A DNA stretch of 9,629 bases from an uncultured Treponema sp. (GTDB taxonomy: Bacteria > Spirochaetota > Spirochaetia > Treponematales > Treponemataceae): contig CAKZZR010000028.1 of assembly GCA_937885475.1 (NCBI GenBank), positions 1 through 9,629 of the forward strand. The letters are read 5' to 3'. Positions within the stretch are counted from its first letter, which is position 1; every line of letters starts with the position of its first letter. Of this stretch, positions 1-5,872 are shown piece after piece. A program made the position numbers and the translations under genes. The notes under the pieces are model-generated. The model was not told the DNA's origin. It ran no database searches and was given only the letters and a program-made list of their open reading frames with translations.

Positions 1-1
1 G

Positions 2-457
2 AAATTCAAAGATGATTCGATTGATTTTAAGCAGCTCCGTTCTGTCGGTTTTGTAATTGTTTTTCCCAAAAATCATCCGCTCATAAAAATGGCAAAACGA
101 AAAAGACTTACGGAAATCTCACGGGAAGTGCTTTGGAATTACACGCAGGTCGTTCAGATTCCACCGTATTTGTTGAAGAATGTTTTTTCAAAGGGAAGCC
201 ATATTTTGCCTGTGAACGATAAACTGAACAATATTATCTGCTCGTTTGCCCCCGAAGTATACGCCCTCGTGAAAGCGGGATTTGGCTTTGCGTTCGTGCC
301 AGAATATCTTGTCCTTCCCGACAAGGAGCTTGTCTTTTATCCCTTCAAAGAAACTCACTATGCGCCTTTTGGAATTTATTATCGAAAAGAATCGTTGGAA
401 GCCGCTGATTCTGCGGTATCGCAATTTTTGGAGAAGGCGGAAGAGGTACTTCACTAA
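2..457 (+). CDS. LysR-type transcriptional regulator, C-terminal part (5' end outside window)
   Basis: The frame is open from the first bases of the window and ends at TAA 455-457, giving about 151 residues, so only the end of the gene is visible. The visible part matches the second half of a LysR effector-binding (periplasmic-binding-protein-like) domain. It begins with a strand ending VIVFPKNHPL, typical of the 'hPla' segment that precedes the 'lt..dL' stretch (here LTEIS). Later comes VYALVKAGFGFAFVPEYLV, the usual 'v.aGlGia.lP' motif, and a short C-terminal helix. An ATG at 89 is internal to this domain and is not a real start. The DNA-binding winged-helix domain would lie upstream of the window. 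The effector and targets cannot be told from this fragment. Family assignment is fairly sure, function unknown. Confidence 0.8.
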   Translation, partial: KFKDDSIDFKQLRSVGFVIVFPKNHPLIKMAKRKRLTEISREVLWNYTQVVQIPPYLLKNVFSKGSHILPVNDKLNNIICSFAPEVYALVKAGFGFAFVPEYLVLPDKELVFYPFKETHYAPFGIYYRKESLEAADSAVSQFLEKAEEVLH

Positions 458-515
458 CGGGTTTTCATCGGCTTGCCCGGCTTTTACGGCAGCTTGATTT
501 CCGTGGCCACGAAGC

Positions 516-541
516 CAGCGGATTTTCGCCGCTTTATTTTT
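516..541 (+). terminator. Probable Rho-independent terminator after the LysR-type gene
   Basis: An AGCGG (517-521) / CCGCT (529-533) stem with a 7-nt loop is followed directly by a T-rich stretch (TTATTTTTTG from 534). It lies between the LysR-type stop and the kinase start and would separate the two transcription units. The stem is only five base pairs, so strength is uncertain. A weaker CGGG/CCCG stem with a 14-nt loop at 458-479, also followed by T residues, lies just after the stop codon. Confidence 0.5.
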
Positions 542-555
542 TGTGGGGACTGTGG

Positions 556-561
556 TATATT
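556..561 (+). promoter_or_regulatory. Possible -10 element of the kinase operon, very close to the ATG
   Basis: TATATT lies seven nucleotides before the ATG at 569 and no Shine-Dalgarno sequence is visible in between. A transcript starting the usual distance downstream would begin at or next to the A of the ATG, i.e. a leaderless mRNA. No convincing -35 is seen; the position 17 nt upstream reads TTTATT and overlaps the T-rich tail of the preceding terminator. The geometry is the same as at bioB in this window. Tentative. Confidence 0.3.
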
Positions 562-568
562 CGTAACC

Positions 569-757
569 ATGCCACGCTTCCGTCTGCTTTTAAAAGCTGA
601 ATACGCGCTTCTTTTTCTTGCCGTTTTGTGTTTTGGCGTTACGGTGGTGTTCAGGGCTAAGGCGGCAAAAACGTATGTTCTTCTGGACGAAGAGCTTCAA
701 ACTCTGTGCCAGTCTGTTTTTCCCTCAAATTTAACAGTGGGGGGGGTACAGATGTAG
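569..757 (+). CDS. N-terminal membrane anchor of the split sensor kinase (62 residues, frame ends after G8 run)
   Basis: This short frame starts at ATG 569 and stops at TAG 755-757. It encodes a basic start (MPRFRLLLKA), one hydrophobic segment at about residues 12-28 (ALLFLAVLCFGVTVVF) and the beginning of an extracytoplasmic region. The frame passes through eight G at 739-746 and then reads VQM and a stop. In the -1 frame, beginning at the same G run, the sequence continues as the rest of a histidine kinase. A run of nine G (or six) would join both parts into one protein of about 362 residues (for nine G) with two membrane segments, the usual plan of this kinase class. I infer this is the first part of the kinase gene rather than a separate small protein. 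In the sequence as given, the kinase is split. Confidence 0.6.
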   Translation: MPRFRLLLKAEYALLFLAVLCFGVTVVFRAKAAKTYVLLDEELQTLCQSVFPSNLTVGGVQM

Positions 758-1656
758 AGGGGATTTTTAGTCTGCTTGATTCCGTGCGCGAAAAGACAAA
801 GCCCTACACGTATTTTTCATCAGACTTAGACAAAAAGCTGCTTCACATTTCTTCACTTCTTGATTCATTTGCAAAAAATCCTTTCGACTCAGAGCAGGCG
901 TTTCTTTTGGTTTCACAGCTGCAGGGCTTTCAGAACATGATTCACGCAAAGCAGAGGGAGCTTTCGGCCGGGTACGACAGCCTTTTGTTTTTTCCGATAA
1001 TCCTTATTTTTCTTGCGGTGTGCGCCATTTTGTACAAACGTTTTGTGCAGGCTTTGCAGCTGGAGCGGATTAAGACGGCGAGCAAAAAGCAGCGCGAGTT
1101 CAGCAGGAACCTGCACGACACGGTGGCTCAGGATTTGGCGGCGGCGCGTGTGTACATAGAAAACGGCGACATTCAGAAATCAAGCTTTTTTGCGGACAGG
1201 GCGTTAAAAGAAACTCGCTACATGATTGATTCCCTGGACGCACCGCTTGAAAAAAGCATTACGGAGCTGATTTGCGAAACGGTGCGCTCGTTTGAGGTGA
1301 ACTACAAAATAAAGGCGGAGCTTACGGTTGCTTCAAGGCTGATTGCAGAAGCCACGCAGAATGTGCAGCTGGAAATTCTTTATGTGATGCAGGAAGCACT
1401 AAGCAACATTGCGCGGCATTCGGGCGCGAGCGAGGCTTGTGTAAAAATTACCGACGTGGGGCACAGCCTTAAAATCACAATCCGCGACAACGGCAAGGGT
1501 TTTGACGAGGATTTTTTGAACGGAAAGACGGAAACGCGCAAACATCACGGCATAAAAAACATACGCGAGCGGATTACTGCCCTTGGCGGAACCGTTCAGT
1601 TCATAAACGACGGAGGATGCGTAATTGCAATCAGCATTGAAAATATTGTTCATTGA
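706..1656 (+). CDS. Sensor histidine kinase, NarL/DegS (HisKA_3) class; main part of a gene broken at a G8 run
   Basis: The open frame holds an extracytoplasmic stretch (to about residue 90), a membrane segment (about 92-110, LLFFPIILIFLAVCAILY), a HisKA_3 dimerisation/phosphoacceptor region with REFSRNLHDTVAQD (His137 by this frame) and an HATPase_c domain. The ATPase shows the N-box QEALSNIARHSGA (Asn234), DNGKGFD (261-267) and HHGIKNIRERI followed by ALGGTV. It should autophosphorylate on His and pass phosphate to the adjacent regulator. The only start here is GTG 706 without a good ribosome site, and a first membrane segment is missing; both are supplied by the 569-757 frame if one base is added in the G run. 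The last 32 nt overlap the regulator gene. The stimulus is unknown; the downstream membrane protein may be part of the sensing unit. Class assignment is sure; expression state is uncertain. Confidence 0.85.
   Translation: MPVCFSLKFNSGGGTDVEGIFSLLDSVREKTKPYTYFSSDLDKKLLHISSLLDSFAKNPFDSEQAFLLVSQLQGFQNMIHAKQRELSAGYDSLLFFPIILIFLAVCAILYKRFVQALQLERIKTASKKQREFSRNLHDTVAQDLAAARVYIENGDIQKSSFFADRALKETRYMIDSLDAPLEKSITELICETVRSFEVNYKIKAELTVASRLIAEATQNVQLEILYVMQEALSNIARHSGASEACVKITDVGHSLKITIRDNGKGFDEDFLNGKTETRKHHGIKNIRERITALGGTVQFINDGGCVIAISIENIVH
739..746 (+). repeat. G8 homopolymer at the frame break of the kinase gene
   Basis: Eight consecutive G lie between ...ACAGT and TACAG. This is exactly where the N-terminal membrane-anchor frame and the kinase frame change over. 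Adding one G, or a -1 ribosomal slip or transcriptional slippage, restores one continuous frame. Poly-G tracts of this length are known contingency loci in Treponema pallidum and other bacteria. A sequencing or assembly error gives the same picture and cannot be excluded from one sequence. Confidence 0.75.
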
Positions 1657-2317
1657 CGACCACAAAAGCCTGCGCGACGGACTTGCATTCTTGCTGAAAA
1701 GCCGGAACGGTGAATTTGATTTTTTGTTCGCATCCAGCCTAGAAGAAGCAAAGTCTGTTTTGGAAGCGGAAGAAAAAATTGACCTTGCAGTTCTGGATTT
1801 GAACCTTGACGGCGAGGACGGACTTTCTGCAATTCCTATTTTGCGCGCTAAAAAATCCGGCGTTCCTATAATCGTGTATTCAATGTACGCGGACGAGCGG
1901 CGCATAGAAAAGGCACTGGAGTACGGCGTTCAGGGCTACATCACAAAAAACGACGGCACGGACGAGCTTGAAAGCGCAATAAAAATCGTGGCAAACGGCG
2001 GCTTGTACTACAGCATGGCGGCAGGTCTTGTCATTCAGAAAAAGCTGTTCGGCAATTCGGGCGATGGTGTGGCTAGCGGCAGAACTGGCAGCAAGAGCGA
2101 TGGCGACTTTTACAGGCGGTACATGGATCTTTCTAAAAGCGAGCAGGAAGTTTTTGCCCTTCTTGCGCAGAAGAAAAAGACAGGCGAGATTGCAAAAATC
2201 CTTGGCAAAAAAGAAAAGACCGTCATAAACCAGCGCACCATGATTTACCAAAAGCTTTGCCTTGACGATTCAATAGAGCTGATTGACTACGCCAAAAATC
2301 TTGGGGTGATTGTATGA
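1625..2317 (+). CDS. Response regulator, NarL/LuxR family (receiver plus LuxR-type helix-turn-helix)
   Basis: 230 residues, the normal length of this family. The receiver domain (about 5-125) has the acidic pair Asp11-Asp12 in LFIDDH, the phosphoacceptor Asp58 in VLDLNLDG, Ser86 in VYSMYA and the conserved Lys108 in GYITKND. The C-terminal part (about 152-228) is a LuxR-type DNA-binding domain: LSKSEQEVFALLAQ, then TGEIAKILGKKEKTV with the recognition helix and KL. The start is TTG 1625: GGAGG at 1612-1616, inside the end of the kinase gene, lies eight nucleotides upstream. The 32-nt overlap with the kinase implies translational coupling, and the next gene overlaps by ATGA. It is the evident partner of the kinase. 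Target promoters are unknown; the operon's own promoter and the membrane-protein gene are likely candidates. Confidence 0.92.
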   Translation: MQSALKILFIDDHKSLRDGLAFLLKSRNGEFDFLFASSLEEAKSVLEAEEKIDLAVLDLNLDGEDGLSAIPILRAKKSGVPIIVYSMYADERRIEKALEYGVQGYITKNDGTDELESAIKIVANGGLYYSMAAGLVIQKKLFGNSGDGVASGRTGSKSDGDFYRRYMDLSKSEQEVFALLAQKKKTGEIAKILGKKEKTVINQRTMIYQKLCLDDSIELIDYAKNLGVIV

Positions 2318-2907
2318 GGAATTTTCTTGGAGCCGAAAACCAGACGGACACAAAGCACACGGACTTAGGCAGTATGAGGCGCAAAATATTTGTGGTGGCA
2401 CTTTGCGTGGCGGCAAACTTTTTAGGCTCGGTAATCGCGCGGGTTTTCAACATTCCGCTTTATCTGGATTCCGTGCTTACGATTGCGGCAACCTCGCTAT
2501 GCGGTCTTTGGGGCGGAATTGCAACGGCGGTTCTTTCTAACGGAACGCTTTTTATAATCGACCACAACATGATTCCCTTTACGCTGTGCCACTTAACCAC
2601 GGCTTTTCTTGCGCACCTTGTGTCTTCCAGGGCAAAAAAACGCGCCGCAGTTCTGGAAATTGACTCGTTCATCTGGGCAGGGCTTTTGACCGCGGTAAGC
2701 AACGCCGTCCTGGGCAACGTGATTTCAGATTTTGTCTACGGCTCAAACACCGTTGAAAACATAAACAACAGCGTCCATGCAATCTACCTTGCCGTCCCGA
2801 ACCTTACGTTTGCGACATATTTTTCAGGCTTCCTAACAAACTTTGCCGACAAGCTTTTGAGCGCAGGGCTTAGTTTTGGGGTGTATAAGGGTGTGGCTCA
2901 CTCGTGA
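2314..2907 (+). CDS. Small multi-pass membrane protein, ECF-transporter S-component-like
   Basis: 197 residues. It starts with ATG overlapping the regulator stop (ATGA, 2314-2317), with GGGGTGAT just upstream as a ribosome site. A hydrophilic start of about 22 residues is followed by about five or six hydrophobic segments (roughly 24-42, 48-75, 78-103, 117-142, 155-176, 178-193). The pattern NIPLYLDSV..IAATSLCGLWGG..TAVLSN, and near the end FLTNFADKLLS, resembles substrate-binding S components of energy-coupling-factor vitamin transporters. Position 21 is an alternative Met start. No ECF ATPase or T component is in the window, so it would have to share a general module encoded elsewhere, or act as a membrane sensor for the kinase. 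Substrate cannot be named; it does not look like BioY. Membrane topology is sure, family assignment moderate. Confidence 0.65.
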   Translation: MRNFLGAENQTDTKHTDLGSMRRKIFVVALCVAANFLGSVIARVFNIPLYLDSVLTIAATSLCGLWGGIATAVLSNGTLFIIDHNMIPFTLCHLTTAFLAHLVSSRAKKRAAVLEIDSFIWAGLLTAVSNAVLGNVISDFVYGSNTVENINNSVHAIYLAVPNLTFATYFSGFLTNFADKLLSAGLSFGVYKGVAHS

Positions 2908-3002
2908 ATGACACCACGTTTTCAAACACGTTCAGGAGCGTTAAAAAAATCAAGATTGACGATTAGACCGTGCAGCATATCTTGACTATTTTGCGGACGC
3001 GT

Positions 3003-3107
3003 TCATTTATGCATTGTGTACGCGTTGTCGTCGTCAATCATGGTAAGCATGATGTCGGCAATGTGGGGGTCAAACTGGCTTCCCTTGGGGCGGGGTATGG
3101 TGATTGA
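3003..3107 (-). pseudogene. Relic of the C-terminus of an HD-GYP-type protein
   Basis: Read on the minus strand, this stretch encodes 34 residues before a TGA: ...PRPKGSQFDPHIADIM, then LTMIDDDNAY and MHK. GSQFDPxIADIML.MIDxD..Y is the typical end of HD-GYP domains (cyclic-di-GMP phosphodiesterases), often fused to receiver or GGDEF modules. The same frame meets a stop after position 3107, where the HD domain itself should be. A further 30 bases or so toward 3139 are open only in another frame (KIGVSEEIINHH), compatible with a frameshift. No start codon or catalytic HD/GYP motif remains. It lies immediately behind the uracil permease stop on the same strand. I read it as the tail of a lost gene. 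The rest of the 2908-3147 gap shows nothing else clear. Confidence 0.6.
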
Positions 3108-3147
3108 TTATTTCCTCACTTACGCCGATTTTTACCTCAAAAATATG

Positions 3148-4491
3148 TCAGTTGTTTTCCGGTTCCTTTGAAAGCATTACGTTCGTAAGGATTCCAAGGA
3201 TAAGGGCGCAGGCAACGGTGCGGATTTCAACCTTGCCGAAGCTTACCACCATGCCGCCTACACCGGTGATGAAGATTACGCTTGCAACAAAAAGGTTCTT
3301 GTTCTTGTTCAAGTCTACCTGCTGGAACATCTTGAAGCCAGAGACTGCGATGAAGCCGTACAATGCGACGCACACGCCGCCCATTACGCATGCAGGAATC
3401 GTCTCAAGGAAGGCAACCAGCGGGCTGATTAAACTTACGATTATGCAAAGGAAGGCGCATCCCCAGATTGAGATTGTGGAAGCATTGCGCGTGATTGCAA
3501 CGCAGCCTATTGATTCGCCGTATGTGGTGTTCGGGCAGCCGCCGAACAGGGTTGAAACCATAGTTCCCACGCCGTCGCCAAGAAGGGTGCGGGTAAGACC
3601 CGGCTCTTTTAAAAGGTCAGTTCCTACGATTGCGGAAAGATTCTTGTGGTCGGCAAGGTGCTCTGCAAAAACTACGAACGCAACCGGAACGTATGCCGCA
3701 AAAAGGGTGAGGAGGTACGAGCCTGTTATTCCCTTGAGACCTTCGGTTCCGCCAAGAAGGAACGTGAATTTAGGGAGTGAGAAATAGCCTGAGAAATGTG
3801 AGAAGTCAAGTTCGGTGAGGGCAGAGTAGTTTATTACGATGAGCGACGGATTTCCGGTCACATGCCCGATGAGCGCAAAGACAGAGGCAAGAATATAGCC
3901 TGCAAGAATTCCCTGGATGAACGGAATGAGCTTCCCGATTCGTTTTCCGTAGGTTGAGCAGAGCATTGTGACTGCAAGGGTTGAAAGTCCGCATATGAGG
4001 GCAACGTATGTGCTTCCGCCTTCAACGCTGGATTTCATGAGGTCGCCGATTGCGTTGCCGGAAAGTGAAAGTCCGATGATTGCAACCGTAGGGCCTATGA
4101 TTACAGGTGGCATGAGGCGGTCAATCCAGCTTACGCCGCAGGCTTTTACCACGATTGCAATGATGATGTACACGATTCCCGCCATGAGGGCACCGATTAT
4201 GAGTCCCCAGTAACCTATGGCAAGGGAAGCGGCGCCGCCGAACGCGCTGAACATTGAGCCTATGAAGGCGAATGAGCTTCCTAGGAAAACCGGGCTGGAG
4301 CTTTTTGTGAAAAGCAGGTAGATGATTGTTCCAATTCCGGCGCCAAAAAGGGCTGCGGAAGCGGTGAGCCCGTTTCCTACGATGGCAGGAACGGCGATTG
4401 TTGCCGCCATGATGGCAAGCAGCTGCTGGACTGCGAACAGAAATACCTTGATGAGGCGTGGTCTGTCCTTGATTCCGTAAACAAGATTCAT
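3148..4491 (-). CDS. uraA: Uracil permease, NCS2 (UraA/PyrP) family
   Basis: 447 residues, close to the usual length for the family, with about 14 hydrophobic segments. The motif SSPVFLGSSFAFIG (66-78) matches the substrate-site strand of UraA. FAEHLADH (275-282) carries the key Glu277, corresponding to E. coli Glu241, and NTTYGESIG (321-329) carries Glu326, corresponding to Glu290. It should import uracil with protons across the inner membrane. The start ATG 4491 has AGGAGG at 4502-4507, ten nucleotides away. It lies 47 nt behind the phosphoribosyltransferase gene on the same strand, and the pair makes a complete uracil salvage unit. Where UraA has LQHLFAM, this protein has VQQLLAI, so the N-terminal His is Gln. 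A relative using a different nucleobase is possible, but the partner gene favours uracil. Confidence 0.92.
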   Translation of the reverse strand: MNLVYGIKDRPRLIKVFLFAVQQLLAIMAATIAVPAIVGNGLTASAALFGAGIGTIIYLLFTKSSSPVFLGSSFAFIGSMFSAFGGAASLAIGYWGLIIGALMAGIVYIIIAIVVKACGVSWIDRLMPPVIIGPTVAIIGLSLSGNAIGDLMKSSVEGGSTYVALICGLSTLAVTMLCSTYGKRIGKLIPFIQGILAGYILASVFALIGHVTGNPSLIVINYSALTELDFSHFSGYFSLPKFTFLLGGTEGLKGITGSYLLTLFAAYVPVAFVVFAEHLADHKNLSAIVGTDLLKEPGLTRTLLGDGVGTMVSTLFGGCPNTTYGESIGCVAITRNASTISIWGCAFLCIIVSLISPLVAFLETIPACVMGGVCVALYGFIAVSGFKMFQQVDLNKNKNLFVASVIFITGVGGMVVSFGKVEIRTVACALILGILTNVMLSKEPENN

Positions 4492-4538
4492 TTTTATTTA
4501 ACCTCCTGATAAGTTCGTTCAGAACTTTGTCCTATTTC

Positions 4539-5570
4539 CTATCCCAATACAGTTCTTTCTATCTCGAACATCTGACTTCTGTACAGGCTTGAGATGTTGT
4601 GACCGTAGTCTGCGAGGAGCTGGATTATGTTGCGCGCGTGATCCTTTGTGTCGCAGCCGTTAAGGCGGTCGCCGGCATCGCCTAGACCTGGCATGATGTA
4701 TGCCTTTTCGTTCATCACCGGATCCATCCAGAGCGTGTAGCAAGTAAGGTTTGGCAGGGCGCGGGTTACGCGGATTGAGCCTTTGAGCGTTGAGATTGTG
4801 TTGAAGAATGCGATGGATGCAGGCTTAACGCCGTTTTCCTGAAGATATTTTACGACCGTAACGAGCGAGCCGCCGGTTGCGTTCATTGGGTCTGCAAAAA
4901 TAAGGTCCTTTCCGTTCAGCTCTTCAAGATTGAAGAACGACTTGTCCAAATCCATGATATATTCCATGTTGCTTTCGTTCTTTGTGTCATTCCTGCTGAT
5001 TTTGAACAGTGCGAACGGCGTGATGTAGCCGTCGGAAGAAAATTCCTCTATTTCTTTTGATACAATCATGCTTGGAAGAAGCGCGCCGCGGAGCATTACG
5101 CACATCACTGAATTGTTTATCTTGTGGTCAATGTCCGGAATTTTGTGCACGGCGTAGTTCTGAACCGGGAAGGTAACCGGAGTCTTTACGATTATGTGAC
5201 CTTTTTTGTCGGTCGCCTGGTTTGTGTACGCCATTCTGAACAGCATTTCGTATGCCCGCTGGCTGTAGTACATGAATTCCTGATGGTCGGTGCGCTCGTC
5301 GCGCAGTTTTGCGATTACGCGGCTGGCTTCTGCCTGTGCCTGAACGTCCGTCTCAAAGGAATAGACTTTTATAGCCGGGTGATTCTTGCAGATTTTCTGC
5401 ATTTCATGCCCCATTTTGTCGTACCCTTCGATGATTTTTGATTCGTTCTTGGGCTCAAAATACTGCATCGTTTCCTTGAACATCTCGTCAAGGCGGGCAA
5501 GGTCGTCCTGATCCTGCTTTGTAAGATAGCCGTCCAAGTCCTCTGCTTTTAGAATGATTTTATTGCTCAT
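4539..5570 (-). CDS. upp: Uracil phosphoribosyltransferase with long N-terminal extension
   Basis: The C-terminal two thirds are a uracil phosphoribosyltransferase: a VMLRGALLPS segment (158-167), the PRPP loop FADPMNATGGS (225-234) and the uracil-site signature PGLGDAGDR (294-302). It makes UMP from uracil and PRPP in the cytoplasm. The protein has 343 residues, while ordinary UPRTases have about 210; roughly the first 125 residues are an acidic, helix-rich extension of unknown role, and about 40 residues follow the signature. Start ATG 5570 has AGAGG at 5576-5580, five nucleotides upstream. The uracil permease follows after 47 nt, consistent with one operon. A bifunctional role for the extension cannot be excluded; no known domain is recognised in it. 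Confidence 0.88.
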   Translation of the reverse strand: MSNKIILKAEDLDGYLTKQDQDDLARLDEMFKETMQYFEPKNESKIIEGYDKMGHEMQKICKNHPAIKVYSFETDVQAQAEASRVIAKLRDERTDHQEFMYYSQRAYEMLFRMAYTNQATDKKGHIIVKTPVTFPVQNYAVHKIPDIDHKINNSVMCVMLRGALLPSMIVSKEIEEFSSDGYITPFALFKISRNDTKNESNMEYIMDLDKSFFNLEELNGKDLIFADPMNATGGSLVTVVKYLQENGVKPASIAFFNTISTLKGSIRVTRALPNLTCYTLWMDPVMNEKAYIMPGLGDAGDRLNGCDTKDHARNIIQLLADYGHNISSLYRSQMFEIERTVLG

Positions 5571-5597
5571 ACAAACCTCTGTTTTTGTTTCCTTACT

Positions 5598-5626
5598 ATT
5601 CTATTCCCTAATGTGAACTTTTTCAA
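5598..5626 (-). promoter_or_regulatory. Sigma-70-type promoter of the uracil salvage operon
   Basis: On the minus strand TTGAAA (-35, 5621-5626) is followed by exactly 17 nt and TAGAAT (-10, 5598-5603). This is a good match to the vegetative consensus. The start site would lie about 7 nt further, leaving a leader of only about 20 nt before the ATG at 5570. That is too short for an attenuator or riboswitch, so the operon is probably not controlled by a leader structure. Confidence 0.6.
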
Positions 5627-5665
5627 TTTTTATGCGCAGAAAACAGGAGGTTGACAGGCAAAAAA

Positions 5666-5864
5666 CAGGCTGAGGATAAAATAAATACCCAAACGACAAA
5701 ATTGGCTGGCGGAGCAAAAAACGGCTTTTGTGAGCACTTGCAAGCTGAGGTTGCGAAGCAACCGTTTAATAATTTCTATACAGCTTGCGCGTGCGGAACA
5801 AAAACGGCTTTTTGCGTAAGACAGCCAATTTTTTAGGAATATTTATTATTTTATCCTCAGCCTG
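5666..5864. repeat. Long imperfect palindrome (199 bp) with 19-bp perfect terminal inverted repeats
   Basis: The first 19 bases (CAGGCTGAGG followed by ATAAAATAA) recur exactly inverted at 5846-5864. Further paired blocks lie inward in matching order: AAAATTGGCTG 5698-5708 with its complement 5822-5832; a GCAAAAA..CGGC..TTTTG block around 5714-5731 with its partner around 5798-5816; and GCAAGCTG 5740-5747 with 5781-5788. In the centre GGTTGC/GCAACC forms a perfect hairpin with a GAA loop (5749-5763). It fills the gap between bioB, whose stop is eight bases away, and the uracil operon promoter. It could be a MITE-like element or a very large transcription-stop structure for bioB. Transcribed either way it would fold into one long hairpin. 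Confidence 0.7.
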
Positions 5865-5872
5865 CTGTTGTC

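Noticed and set aside
1399..1905. 168-residue minus-strand frame across the kinase/regulator junction
   Set aside because: It lies opposite two well-supported domains (HATPase and receiver) and has no own signals.
3104..3787. 227-residue frame on the plus strand opposite the uracil permease
   Set aside because: It is the antisense of a clear membrane transporter gene; its Thr/Pro/Arg-rich product is typical of such shadows.
5651..5836. 61-residue frame on the plus strand
   Set aside because: It lies within the palindromic element and its codons are explained by the inverted repeats.
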